Shown: positions 1 through 5,227 of the stretch, one piece after another
Numbering within the stretch: position 1 is the first letter of the stretch
Layout of the letters: every line of letters begins with the position of its first letter
Origin: Acidobacteriota bacterium
GTDB taxonomy: Bacteria > Acidobacteriota > Terriglobia > Bryobacterales > JACQDG01
Assembly: GCA_016201185.1 (NCBI GenBank)
Contig: JACQDG010000254.1
Location: forward strand, 1 to 5,364
Length of the DNA: 5,364 bases
Reading direction: 5' to 3'
Translations under genes and position numbers: made by a program
Notes under the pieces: model-generated
Database searches by the model: none
Told to the model about the DNA's origin: nothing
What the model saw: only the letters and a program-made list of their open reading frames with translations

Positions 1-303
1 CGCCTGAAGGATTCAAAGGAGCTGGCGCAGCTCGCTGAAATGCTGCCGAGCGGCAACGTCTCCTTTAACATGGACCGGCTGGCCGGCTACGCCAAACTCG
101 TTCGGGAGTTTTATTGGGACAACCACGTCGGGCGGTTCCTGCGCGATGCCGTGCCCCATTATCGGCAGGCCGTCGGCCGGAAGTTACCTTCGGACCTGCC
201 GCCGGGCGCGAGAGTTTTGCTTTCGCCCCTGGCCCCGGTTGCCCGTATGGAATTCGTGCGCCGCAGCCCGAAGCCAGTGACTTACCTTGTGCTGGGGGGG
301 TGA
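1..303 (+). CDS. C-terminal part of an unrecognised protein (5' end outside window)
   Basis: The frame is open from the first base to a TGA at 301-303, giving 100 residues. An internal ATG at 40 is only a candidate start; the reading before it (RLKDSKELAQLAE) continues the same helix-like composition, so the gene very probably begins upstream of the window. The visible part is soluble, with a helical stretch rich in aromatic and charged residues (KLVREFYWDNHVGRFLRD) followed by a Pro/Val-rich end (RVLLSPLAPVARMEF). No catalytic motif is visible. The helical segment faintly resembles proteins of the DUF4932 type, but that is an impression only and I assign no function. The last codons run through seven consecutive G (294-300) directly before the stop, and the 3' end overlaps the convergent channel gene by 22 bp, so the true C-terminus could be altered by an indel in the G run. 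Confidence 0.6.
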   Translation, partial: RLKDSKELAQLAEMLPSGNVSFNMDRLAGYAKLVREFYWDNHVGRFLRDAVPHYRQAVGRKLPSDLPPGARVLLSPLAPVARMEFVRRSPKPVTYLVLGG

Positions 304-1352
304 GGGGCAGGACTTTCCGCCATGAGCCGCACTTCCATTTGCGGCGGCGGAATGCTGATCCCTTCCTTCTCGAAACGCCGGTAAATCTCGGAAAGGATCT
401 CGTCCAGCACCTTGCCCTGCTGGCGGAAGTCACCAATCCAGAAGTTGAAGTTCACCTGCAAAGCCGATTCACCGAAGCCGCTTAGGAAAGCCTGCGGGGC
501 CGGCTCGGTCAGCACCATCGGGTGAGACCGGCAGATCTCGACCAGAAGGCGCTTCACCAGCGCCGGATCGCTGCCGTAGGCCACCCCGATCTTCTGCCGC
601 ACGTTCAGACGGTTATCCGGGTAGGAATAGTTCACGGTGGTCGATTTGGCCAGCTCGGAGTTGGGAATAATGTAGACGGTCTGGTCGAGCGACAGAATGC
701 GCGTGGAGCGCAGTCCGATCTCGTGCACATCGCCGATCCGTCCGTTGGCCAGCTCGATGCGGTCGCCCAGCCGAAAAGGCCGGTCGATCATGATGGTGAA
801 GCCGGCGATCATGTTCGCGATGGTCTCCTGCGCCGCCAGCGCCACGGCCAGCGATGCCACGCCCGCCGCCCCCAGCAACGCGGTGAACCGGACGTTGTAG
901 TGCTCCAGCACCACCGTGGCCGCAATAAATATCAACAACACTTTGGCGACCCGCTGGACCGCCGGGACGAGCTCGGTGTCGAGCTTGCTCCCCGTCTGCG
1001 GGGCGATCCGGGCGAGATACCACTCGCTGATGCCCTTAAGAAGCCCGTAGGCCACCCAGGTGACGCTGGCCACCGTGAAGATGTAGGTAGCGCCCGCGAT
1101 ATAGGGAGTGACGGCCAGGCCGCGCAGGCGCGGGAGCTTCGAGAGCCGGCTGAAGATCACCTGGGCGCCTATCGCCAGGATCAGGAGAAAGACCGGCGTG
1201 GCGGTGTGCTCGGCGAGCCAAGTCCCCATCCGGGCTTCCCGGCCCCGCAGGAACAGCTTGCGCCACAGCAGCCGCAGCGAGACGGCCACCCCCAGCACCA
1301 CCGCCAGCGTCACCACCGCCTGGAAAAGATCGCCGACCGAGGACAATCCCAT
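282..1352 (-). CDS. MscS-family small-conductance mechanosensitive ion channel
   Basis: This 356-residue inner-membrane protein is a clear MscS-type channel. Such channels open under membrane tension and release solutes during osmotic downshock. Hydrophobic segments lie at about residues 8-28, 51-70, 84-105 and 133-150. They are followed by the Gly/Ala-rich pore helix at about 156-184 (LLGAAGVASLAVALAAQ). Directly after it comes the family signature MIDRPFRLGDRIEL (188-201), which starts the beta domain. The cytoplasmic domain continues through VYIIPNSEL (227-235) to a typical ISIPPPQMEVRL ending (332-343), then a short Pro-rich tail. The five-helix layout makes it somewhat longer than the three-helix E. 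coli MscS (known family fact). The start is the ATG at 1352-1350; no strong Shine-Dalgarno sequence precedes it, and the next in-frame Met is residue 42. Upstream lies a 90-bp gap shared with the divergent isomerase-like gene. No terminator is visible at the 3' end, which overlaps the convergent neighbour. Family assignment is secure; ion preference cannot be told. Confidence 0.95.
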   Translation of the reverse strand: MGLSSVGDLFQAVVTLAVVLGVAVSLRLLWRKLFLRGREARMGTWLAEHTATPVFLLILAIGAQVIFSRLSKLPRLRGLAVTPYIAGATYIFTVASVTWVAYGLLKGISEWYLARIAPQTGSKLDTELVPAVQRVAKVLLIFIAATVVLEHYNVRFTALLGAAGVASLAVALAAQETIANMIAGFTIMIDRPFRLGDRIELANGRIGDVHEIGLRSTRILSLDQTVYIIPNSELAKSTTVNYSYPDNRLNVRQKIGVAYGSDPALVKRLLVEICRSHPMVLTEPAPQAFLSGFGESALQVNFNFWIGDFRQQGKVLDEILSEIYRRFEKEGISIPPPQMEVRLMAESPAPHPPSTR

Positions 1353-1442
1353 CAGGGGTTATCTTAGCGTGGTTTGCGGGTTAAGTGACTCGGGCTTGCC
1401 ATTGTGGCAGAGTAGAAGGCGTCCTACTTTCGAATCGCTGCC
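1353..1442. promoter_or_regulatory. Divergent promoter region between channel and isomerase genes
   Basis: These 90 bases separate two divergently transcribed genes and must hold the 5' signals of both unless either is transcribed from elsewhere. No well-spaced -35/-10 pair stands out. A small inverted repeat, TGCCA-TTG-TGGCA at 1397-1409, lies near the middle and could be a binding site for a dimeric regulator, but five-base arms are weak evidence. On the minus strand TAAGAT is a poor -10 candidate just ahead of the channel start. Neither ATG has a clear Shine-Dalgarno sequence. Confidence 0.35.
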
Positions 1443-2417
1443 ATGCGCGTCGGCCTCTACAGCATCACCTACCTCGGCCTGTGGTACCGCGGAGAGGCGT
1501 TAACGGTGGAGCAGTTGATCCGCCGGGCGCGCGAATATGGCTACGAAGGCGTGGAAATCGACGGCAAGCGGCCGCACGGCAATCCCCTCGACATGCCGCG
1601 TCGTCGCTGTAAGGAGCTCCGCCGCATGGCGGCGGGCGAAGGCGTCGAAATCTACGCCGTAGCCGCCAACAACGATTTCAGCAGCCCCATTCCTGAGCAG
1701 CGGGAGGCTCAGATCGCCTATGTGCGCAACCTGATCCGCATGACGGCCGACCTCCGCGCCAAGCTGCTGCGCGTCTTTGCGGCCTGGCCGGGCGTGACGC
1801 GCTCGGGCGGCTTAGGACGCTACGACGTTTCGCGGCGGCTCTGGCAGCAGGCGCATGAGCCGTTCTCCCAGGAGGAAACCTGGGCCTGGTGCCGGGAGGG
1901 CCTGGCGGAATGCGCGTGCTATGCAGACCAAGCGGGCGTGACCCTGGCGCTCCAGAATCATCCGCCGGTCATCGAGACCCACCACGACATGCTGCGCATG
2001 ATCCGCGAAGTCGGCTCCCCTCATTTACAGGCGTGCCTGGACGCCCCGCTCGTCGCCAGGTATGAGACGACAGCCGTCGAGCAGGCCGTGCGCGCCACGG
2101 GTGGTCTGCAAGCGCTCTCCCATTTCGGCGGCGAATACGATCAGGCGCTGGACGGCTCGGTGCGTGGCTTTGTCCGCTCGGCGGACAACGGCCTCGAACT
2201 GGAAAGCTTTTACGCGGATTTTCTCACGGCCTTGCTCGAAATCGGCTATGAGGGTTTCCTGGGCTACGAGCTTTGCCACCAGCTTCCCGTCGTCGATGGT
2301 GAGACCGTCGGCATCGAATTCGCCGACCGCAATGCCCGGCTGGCGGCCCAATACATGAAGGGCCTTATCGCGGAAGTTCGAGCGGATGCCGAAACGCCGT
2401 CAGAGCGGCGGCTGTAA
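1443..2417 (+). CDS. Sugar phosphate isomerase/epimerase-like TIM-barrel protein (AP_endonuc_2 fold)
   Basis: This 324-residue soluble protein has the xylose-isomerase-like TIM-barrel pattern of cytosolic sugar or inositol isomerases/epimerases. The first strand is RVGLYSITY (2-10). The second, GYEGVEIDG (33-41), carries a conserved acidic residue. VTLALQNHPP (166-175) is the strand that usually supplies the first metal-ligand Glu. It is followed by LQACLDAP (195-202, Asp200), LSHFGGEY (225-232, His227) and GYEGFLGYELC (268-278, Glu276). In related ketose 3-epimerases a Glu, Asp, His, Glu set binds the divalent metal; here the first position reads Gln171, so either a neighbouring residue takes over or metal binding differs. 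The ATG start fits the usual family beginning, though no clear Shine-Dalgarno precedes it. The stop is 8 bp from the convergent membrane-protein gene. Part of its 3' end (codons 301-315) is duplicated at 3913-3955. Fold assignment is strong; the substrate is unknown. Confidence 0.93.
   Translation: MRVGLYSITYLGLWYRGEALTVEQLIRRAREYGYEGVEIDGKRPHGNPLDMPRRRCKELRRMAAGEGVEIYAVAANNDFSSPIPEQREAQIAYVRNLIRMTADLRAKLLRVFAAWPGVTRSGGLGRYDVSRRLWQQAHEPFSQEETWAWCREGLAECACYADQAGVTLALQNHPPVIETHHDMLRMIREVGSPHLQACLDAPLVARYETTAVEQAVRATGGLQALSHFGGEYDQALDGSVRGFVRSADNGLELESFYADFLTALLEIGYEGFLGYELCHQLPVVDGETVGIEFADRNARLAAQYMKGLIAEVRADAETPSERRL
2343..2385 (+). repeat. Direct repeat R1, copy A (inside isomerase 3' end)
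   Basis: The 43 bases covering isomerase codons 301 to 315 (AAQYMKGLIAEVRA plus one base) recur at 3913-3955 in the same orientation with 41 of 43 identical. This copy is in its natural coding context, so it is probably the source. The offset between copies is exactly 1570 bases, with no indels in the matched block. Confidence 0.95.
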
Positions 2418-2425
2418 ACGCCCTG

Positions 2426-3868
2426 TCAATCCCATCCAAGCATCATCCAGGCCTGGTCCTTGTAGCCGATGACAAATTGAGCCGGCGGGCGTTGCTGTGA
2501 GGCATCCCTTGCGGGGACCTGCTCCACTGTCAGGCTGCGGTCGCCATAGTACAACGCAACAATGAATTTCGGTGTGTAGGCCCCTGGGGCGAAAGGGTCC
2601 GCGACGAATAAAATGCGGGAATTCGGAGGCGGCCGTTTGTGGGCCCCGAGCTGCCGGGCCAGCGTCCGGATAACTTCCTGTTCGCTGCCGGAGCGGCACG
2701 GAATTGTCCAGGTCCGCTGCACGCGGTGCGCGCGAACCAAAGCGAGCACCATCAGGCCAAGAAGCGCGAGGCGCGCCGGCGCACCTGTGAACACGGACGG
2801 TCGCTGGATTCGCAGGATCCGTCGCGGGGCAAACTCGCAAATCTCCACGATAACAATCGCTGCGTATAACGCCCAGCCTGCCATCGGAACATAGAATGCG
2901 AATCCCCCCCGCGCAGGTATGAACAGGATCGGAAGCGGGATAATAATGATAAACAGCAGGGAAAATTTCAGATTGCGCGACCGCCGGAGCCATGCCACCG
3001 CGGACAGCGCACCGAAGAGCACGATGACCCTGAAAGGGGTGAACCAGCCGGGAGAGTAGAGCAATTGGTCCAGATACCAACACCAGGTGTCCATGAACTG
3101 GCCAACAGAGAGCACAGGCGTGTAGAGCGGATGGTTTGCCAAAGGCCCGGCAAACAGCTTTGACACAACATAGGGAATCGCAAGAACGAAGGTGAGCACG
3201 GATGCAAGTCCCTCCCGCACGAGCCATTTCCCGGCAAAGAAGCGGTCCGGACTGAATGGAGTGTGATACACGAGCTCATATATCCCGATCATCAGAGGCA
3301 AAGTGAGCGCCATCTCTTTGGAATCCAGTGCGCCGATATACAGGACTACAAACCACGCCAAACGCCAACCTTGCACCAGACGGCCGCCCTGCCGGGTCGC
3401 GACATAAAAGGACAGCGCTGCAAAATAGAACGAGAAGCACAGAACGTCGTAAACAGTTCCGGTGTTGCAGTAGATTTCGATAAATCGAGCATGAAATGAG
3501 CAGATTAGCGCGGCAAGAACCCCGACTTCATCCGAGCCGGTCAATCGCCGGGTGAAGCGGAAGACCAGGAACAGGTTCAACAGCAGGAGCGCGTAGAAGA
3601 GCAGGCGGAACGGCAAGGGGTCGAACCCGGCGACTGCGTACGCGAGACGATAGAAAACCCCGCCCATCGGGCGGTACGAGGGACTGAAGTAGATAACGTT
3701 GTCCCACAACACCCGCCACCACGGTTGAACCCAGTAGCGGTAAAGGTTCATCATGTCATCGTCGGTGAAGTAGGCTCTCAGGCCGTGGCCACTGGACCAT
3801 AAAAAGTAGGCGGCCACCCCGGCTGACACGGCAATCCCCTCGACAACGCGGCTGTGCTCTCTCTTCAA
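2426..3868 (-). CDS. GT-C-type polytopic membrane glycosyltransferase-like protein
   Basis: The 480-residue product is strongly hydrophobic with about ten membrane segments. It has the layout of GT-C enzymes, which move sugars from lipid carriers on the outer face of the membrane. After a first helix (about 11-27) the loop carries the acidic motif YFTDDDMM (33-40), the usual GT-C catalytic or metal-site position. YRPMGGVFYRLAY (65-77) and LLLLNLFLVFRFTRRLTG (94-111) follow, then NTGTVYD (135-141) and ALDSKEMALTLPLMIGIYE (180-198), whose S-K-E-x-A-L-x-L-P pattern is common in bacterial homologues. Later helices lie at about 222-239, 281-294, 302-318, 325-345 and 366-379. A soluble tail follows (SRILFVADPF, 417-426). 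The start is a TTG at 3868-3866 with no Shine-Dalgarno; an in-frame GTG at residue 14 (3829-3827), preceded by GAGGGG, is a plausible alternative. The nearest upstream in-frame stop (3935-3937) lies in the repeat R1 copy B, only about 65 bases away. The gene lies between the two R1 copies. The substrate cannot be deduced, and sequence alone does not prove enzymatic activity. Confidence 0.88.
   Translation of the reverse strand: MKREHSRVVEGIAVSAGVAAYFLWSSGHGLRAYFTDDDMMNLYRYWVQPWWRVLWDNVIYFSPSYRPMGGVFYRLAYAVAGFDPLPFRLLFYALLLLNLFLVFRFTRRLTGSDEVGVLAALICSFHARFIEIYCNTGTVYDVLCFSFYFAALSFYVATRQGGRLVQGWRLAWFVVLYIGALDSKEMALTLPLMIGIYELVYHTPFSPDRFFAGKWLVREGLASVLTFVLAIPYVVSKLFAGPLANHPLYTPVLSVGQFMDTWCWYLDQLLYSPGWFTPFRVIVLFGALSAVAWLRRSRNLKFSLLFIIIIPLPILFIPARGGFAFYVPMAGWALYAAIVIVEICEFAPRRILRIQRPSVFTGAPARLALLGLMVLALVRAHRVQRTWTIPCRSGSEQEVIRTLARQLGAHKRPPPNSRILFVADPFAPGAYTPKFIVALYYGDRSLTVEQVPARDASQQRPPAQFVIGYKDQAWMMLGWD
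2588..2635 (+). repeat. Repeat R2, copy A (inside GT-C gene, antisense)
   Basis: These 48 bases encode residues 412-427 of the GT-C-like protein on the minus strand (RPPPNSRILFVADPFA). They recur at 5074-5122 in the same orientation with two substitutions and one inserted G. Weaker similarity may extend leftwards to about 2564 (matching about 5051). This copy sits in an intact gene, so it is the likelier source. Confidence 0.95.
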
Positions 3869-3912
3869 ATTGTTGAGCGTAACATGCCTGGAGGAATTAG
3901 CGCGCCGAGCCA

Positions 3913-3955
3913 GCGGCCCAATACATGAAGGGCCTTATCACGGAAGTTCAAGCGG
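3913..3955 (+). repeat. Direct repeat R1, copy B (orphan isomerase tail fragment)
   Basis: This is a displaced copy of isomerase codons 301-315, 45 bp beyond the start codon of the GT-C-like gene. It differs from copy A at two sites (3940 and 3950); both are G in copy A within CG dinucleotides and A here. They give Ala-to-Thr and Arg-to-Gln in the isomerase frame. Weaker similarity may extend left to about 3904. The isomerase frame stays open through the copy to a TAG at 4090-4092, with a TAG 15 bases before it at 3898-3900, and there is no start, so it is not a gene. Confidence 0.95.
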
Positions 3956-4012
3956 CCCATCGGGCGCGGCTGACGGCTGGAGGCCTTCCCCGGAATTCTA
4001 GTAAAAAGGGCC

Positions 4013-4018
4013 TATACT
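4013..4018 (+). promoter_or_regulatory. Candidate -10 element for the 4106 gene
   Basis: TATACT differs from the sigma-70-type consensus at one base and lies 87 bases before the GTG start at 4106, in a comparatively AT-rich patch (TTCTAGTAAAAAGGGCC precedes it). No good -35 at 16-18 bases is visible. Transcription would start near 4025, at the foot of a strong hairpin. The assignment rests on one hexamer and position. Confidence 0.4.
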
Positions 4019-4021
4019 ATT

Positions 4022-4048
4022 GGCGGAGCCGGCCTGCCCGGTTCCGCC
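4022..4048 (+). promoter_or_regulatory. Strong 11-bp hairpin/dyad at the predicted transcript 5' end
   Basis: GGCGGAGCCGG (4022-4032) pairs with CCGGTTCCGCC (4038-4048) over all 11 positions, with one G-T (G-U in RNA) pair and a 5-base loop. It begins 3 bases after the TATACT element. No T run follows on the plus strand, so it is not a normal terminator for rightward transcription. On the minus strand a T5 run occurs only about a dozen bases after the stem, a poor terminator fit. It may be a dyad operator or a stabilising 5' stem of the mRNA. Confidence 0.6.
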
Positions 4049-4090
4049 GATCCCTGGCTGGCGTGCGCCAAGCAAGCGTGAAGGTTGCCT

Positions 4091-4096
4091 AGGAGG
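4091..4096 (+). promoter_or_regulatory. Shine-Dalgarno AGGAGG that fixes the GTG start at 4106
   Basis: A full AGGAGG lies 9 bases before GTG 4106-4108. It argues against the longer reading from TTG at 4085, which would place the ribosome site inside the coding region and put Arg-rich residues ahead of the signal peptide. Confidence 0.8.
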
Positions 4097-4105
4097 GAGC
4101 GACGC

Positions 4106-4570
4106 GTGTCTTCCTTGAAAGTGATATGTGTTACCGTGTTGCTGCCTTGTCTGGTGGGGCAGACCTTTGCCGCCACCTCGGAATGGGCTGCGGTCCAAAG
4201 CCTTGCCGCGGGCGAGCGCATTGAAGTAAGCCTCGCAACCGGCAAGACGCTGAACGGGAACATCGACCACGTGACTGCCGAGGCAGTGTACCTGCAAAGT
4301 CGGACACAAACAGTCGCAATACGTTGCGATGAGATCAGTGGGCTATACACCAAGAAGAAGAAAAGTTGGATCAAGCCGGTATTGATCGGCTCGGCTGTCG
4401 GCGCAGCGGCTGCGGGCATCGCAGCACCCAAGACCCTGGAGCACGAGACCGGTTACGCCGGGGCTGTCGCAGGCACCGTCGCATTCGGCGCGCTCATCGG
4501 CGCCGGGGTGGGGTACCTGGCAAAGGGATCCGGCAAGTCGCTGGTCTATGAATCCGCGCGGGGCCGCTGA
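4106..4570 (+). CDS. Small secreted protein: signal peptide, beta-rich domain, glycine-zipper hairpin
   Basis: This 154-residue protein begins at a GTG behind a consensus Shine-Dalgarno. Residues 1-22 form a signal peptide with Lys5 and a hydrophobic core (VICVTVLLPCLVG), with likely cleavage near FA-A (21-23). Residues about 34-82 have alternating beta-strand character: ERIEVSLATGKTLNGNIDHVTAEAVYL, then VAIRCDEISGLYT. This is a pattern like the small barrel of LSm/Hfq-like or SH3-like domains. A KKKK cluster (83-86) precedes two Gly/Ala helices (about 91-107 and 117-138, the latter AGAVAGTVAFGALIGAGVGYL), typical of a glycine-zipper membrane hairpin, and the protein ends in VYESARGR. Proteins of this arrangement occur in Acidobacteria as uncharacterised proteins (recollection, not searched). 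It probably acts in the envelope. The similarity to RNA-binding barrels is structural guesswork, and with a signal peptide an RNA role is unlikely. It stands alone as a transcription unit. Confidence 0.85.
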   Translation: MSSLKVICVTVLLPCLVGQTFAATSEWAAVQSLAAGERIEVSLATGKTLNGNIDHVTAEAVYLQSRTQTVAIRCDEISGLYTKKKKSWIKPVLIGSAVGAAAAGIAAPKTLEHETGYAGAVAGTVAFGALIGAGVGYLAKGSGKSLVYESARGR

Positions 4571-4894
4571 ACTCGCCGTCAGAGAATGGTGCCGATAGGT
4601 ATAGGCATCCGTCCGTCGTTCAGCCGGGCGCAAAGTGTTAATGGCCATTGAACAGCACACTGAAGGAGCTAGAGGTCTCACCGGCAGCCGTGATATTGTT
4701 CTGATTGATGCGAGATGGGACAACAAGCCCTCGGGATCGAAGGCCTAAATCAAGCGCTCACAACTGAAGTTCCCGCAAGAGGCTGCATCACCGGTGCAGT
4801 TCAGGCCGCGCGGGCTCCAGAGACGTTCCGGGACCTTCGCGGTTGCAAAACCGGCCGCGTTTATCTCGGTTTAACTCTCCTCATTGTCTTCTTC
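4571..4894 (+). other. Gene-free stretch, possibly decayed coding DNA
   Basis: No convincing gene is seen on either strand. Base composition is less GC-rich than the intact genes. A 35-codon frame at 4641-4748 (ending DARWDNKPSGSKA) reads smoothly but has no Shine-Dalgarno and no family I recognise. A small inverted repeat CTGCA/TGCAG lies at 4783-4799. The first bases (4566-4584) resemble isomerase positions 2387-2405. No terminator for the 4106 gene is evident. Confidence 0.5.
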
Positions 4895-4903
4895 TGATAT
4901 ACT
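4895..4903 (+). promoter_or_regulatory. Extended -10 promoter for the lipoprotein remnant
   Basis: TGATATACT matches the extended -10 form TGnTATAAT at all but one base, in a local T-rich patch. It lies 60 bases before the ATG at 4964. No -35 hexamer with proper spacing is visible (TTAACT at 4871 is about 21 bases away), but extended -10 promoters can work without one. Confidence 0.5.
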
Positions 4904-4950
4904 GCTCGGCAATTACGGGAATGACTCGTCCAAGGCTGCTCGAGGCGGGG

Positions 4951-4955
4951 GGAGG
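4951..4955 (+). promoter_or_regulatory. Shine-Dalgarno GGAGG before the lipoprotein start
   Basis: GGAGG, inside a longer G-rich run, lies 8 bases before ATG 4964. With the promoter candidate upstream it shows that the short reading frame has a normal gene 5' end even though the body is broken. Confidence 0.75.
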
Positions 4956-4963
4956 ATTTTGCG

Positions 4964-5225
4964 ATGAGCGCCAGAAAGCAAGCCGCTCGGGTGATCGCTC
5001 TAGCGGCGGGATTGGCAAGCTGCTTCACGACCGGCCCAGCCCCGCCCGTGGAAGTTTCGAGTGTGGCGGCACAGGCGAAAGGGGTCCGCGACGAATAAAA
5101 TGCGGGAACTCGGTGGCGGCCGCTATGCAATCAAGCGCAGGAACGAAGTGGGATTTGAGGTCGGAGAGTATGATCCGACTGCGCCGCTGGTGATTGATCC
5201 GGTGTGGGATGCTGGAAGATGTTAA
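4964..5225 (+). pseudogene. Frameshifted lipoprotein start fused to SBBP beta-propeller protein fragment
   Basis: From ATG 4964 the frame encodes 44 residues to a TAA at 5096-5098. It starts with a lipoprotein signal peptide: basic MSARKQAAR, hydrophobic VIALAAGLAS, then lipobox LASC with Cys20. After the stop another frame reads RELGGGRYAIKRRN, then EVGFEVGEYDPTAPLVIDPV (about 5145-5204), ending at TAA 5223-5225. That second part matches the conserved segment preceding the first blade in acidobacterial SBBP-type beta-propeller proteins (family recollection). Removing one G from GGGG at 5081-5084 joins both frames into one 86-codon reading with no stop. Repeat R2 copy B covers the junction, and its counterpart in the GT-C gene has only GGG there. 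The propeller itself is absent. I read it as a mosaic remnant: a secreted-protein 5' end, a piece of GT-C gene in antisense, and an SBBP fragment. A working 44-residue lipoprotein is the alternative. Confidence 0.6.
5074..5122 (+). repeat. Repeat R2, copy B (in the broken lipoprotein/SBBP gene)
   Basis: These 49 bases match 2588-2635 with substitutions at 5109 (C for T) and 5114 (T for A) and one extra G in the run 5081-5084. The copy covers the last lipoprotein codons, their stop, and the start of the SBBP-like reading. Its right edge (GGTGGCGGCCG) could also belong to the SBBP sequence, so the exact junction is uncertain. Confidence 0.93.
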
Positions 5226-5227
5226 CG

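Noticed and set aside
522..1367. Long plus-strand open frame (281 codons)
   Set aside because: It lies antisense to the MscS gene, is rich in His/Gln/Arg/Pro typical of a shadow frame, and has no recognisable domain.
2400..3227. Minus-strand 275-codon frame
   Set aside because: Shadow of the GT-C gene on the same strand; composition is Cys/His/Arg-rich with no membrane pattern.
2417..3912. Insertion sequence between the R1 copies
   Set aside because: No transposase and no terminal inverted repeats; 43-bp repeats are far longer than usual target-site duplications.
3662..3966. 12-base match GCCCATCGGGCG at 3662-3673 and 3955-3966, the second abutting R1 copy B
   Set aside because: The sequence is a small GC-rich palindrome, so a chance match is plausible; not enough to claim a third repeat.
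4085..4105. TTG start at 4085 for the small secreted protein
   Set aside because: It would put the AGGAGG inside the gene and an Arg-rich lead before the signal peptide; the GTG at 4106 is better placed.
4641..4748. 35-codon frame after the secreted-protein gene
   Set aside because: No Shine-Dalgarno, no family recognised, and too short to separate from chance.
4715..4897. 60-codon plus-strand frame ending in a hydrophobic LTLLIVFF
   Set aside because: No ribosome site, no known motif, and its end runs into the promoter-like AT-rich patch.
4843..5193. 116-codon plus-strand frame across the lipoprotein region
   Set aside because: It overlaps the lipoprotein start, which has a better ribosome site and lipobox, and has no domain pattern of its own.
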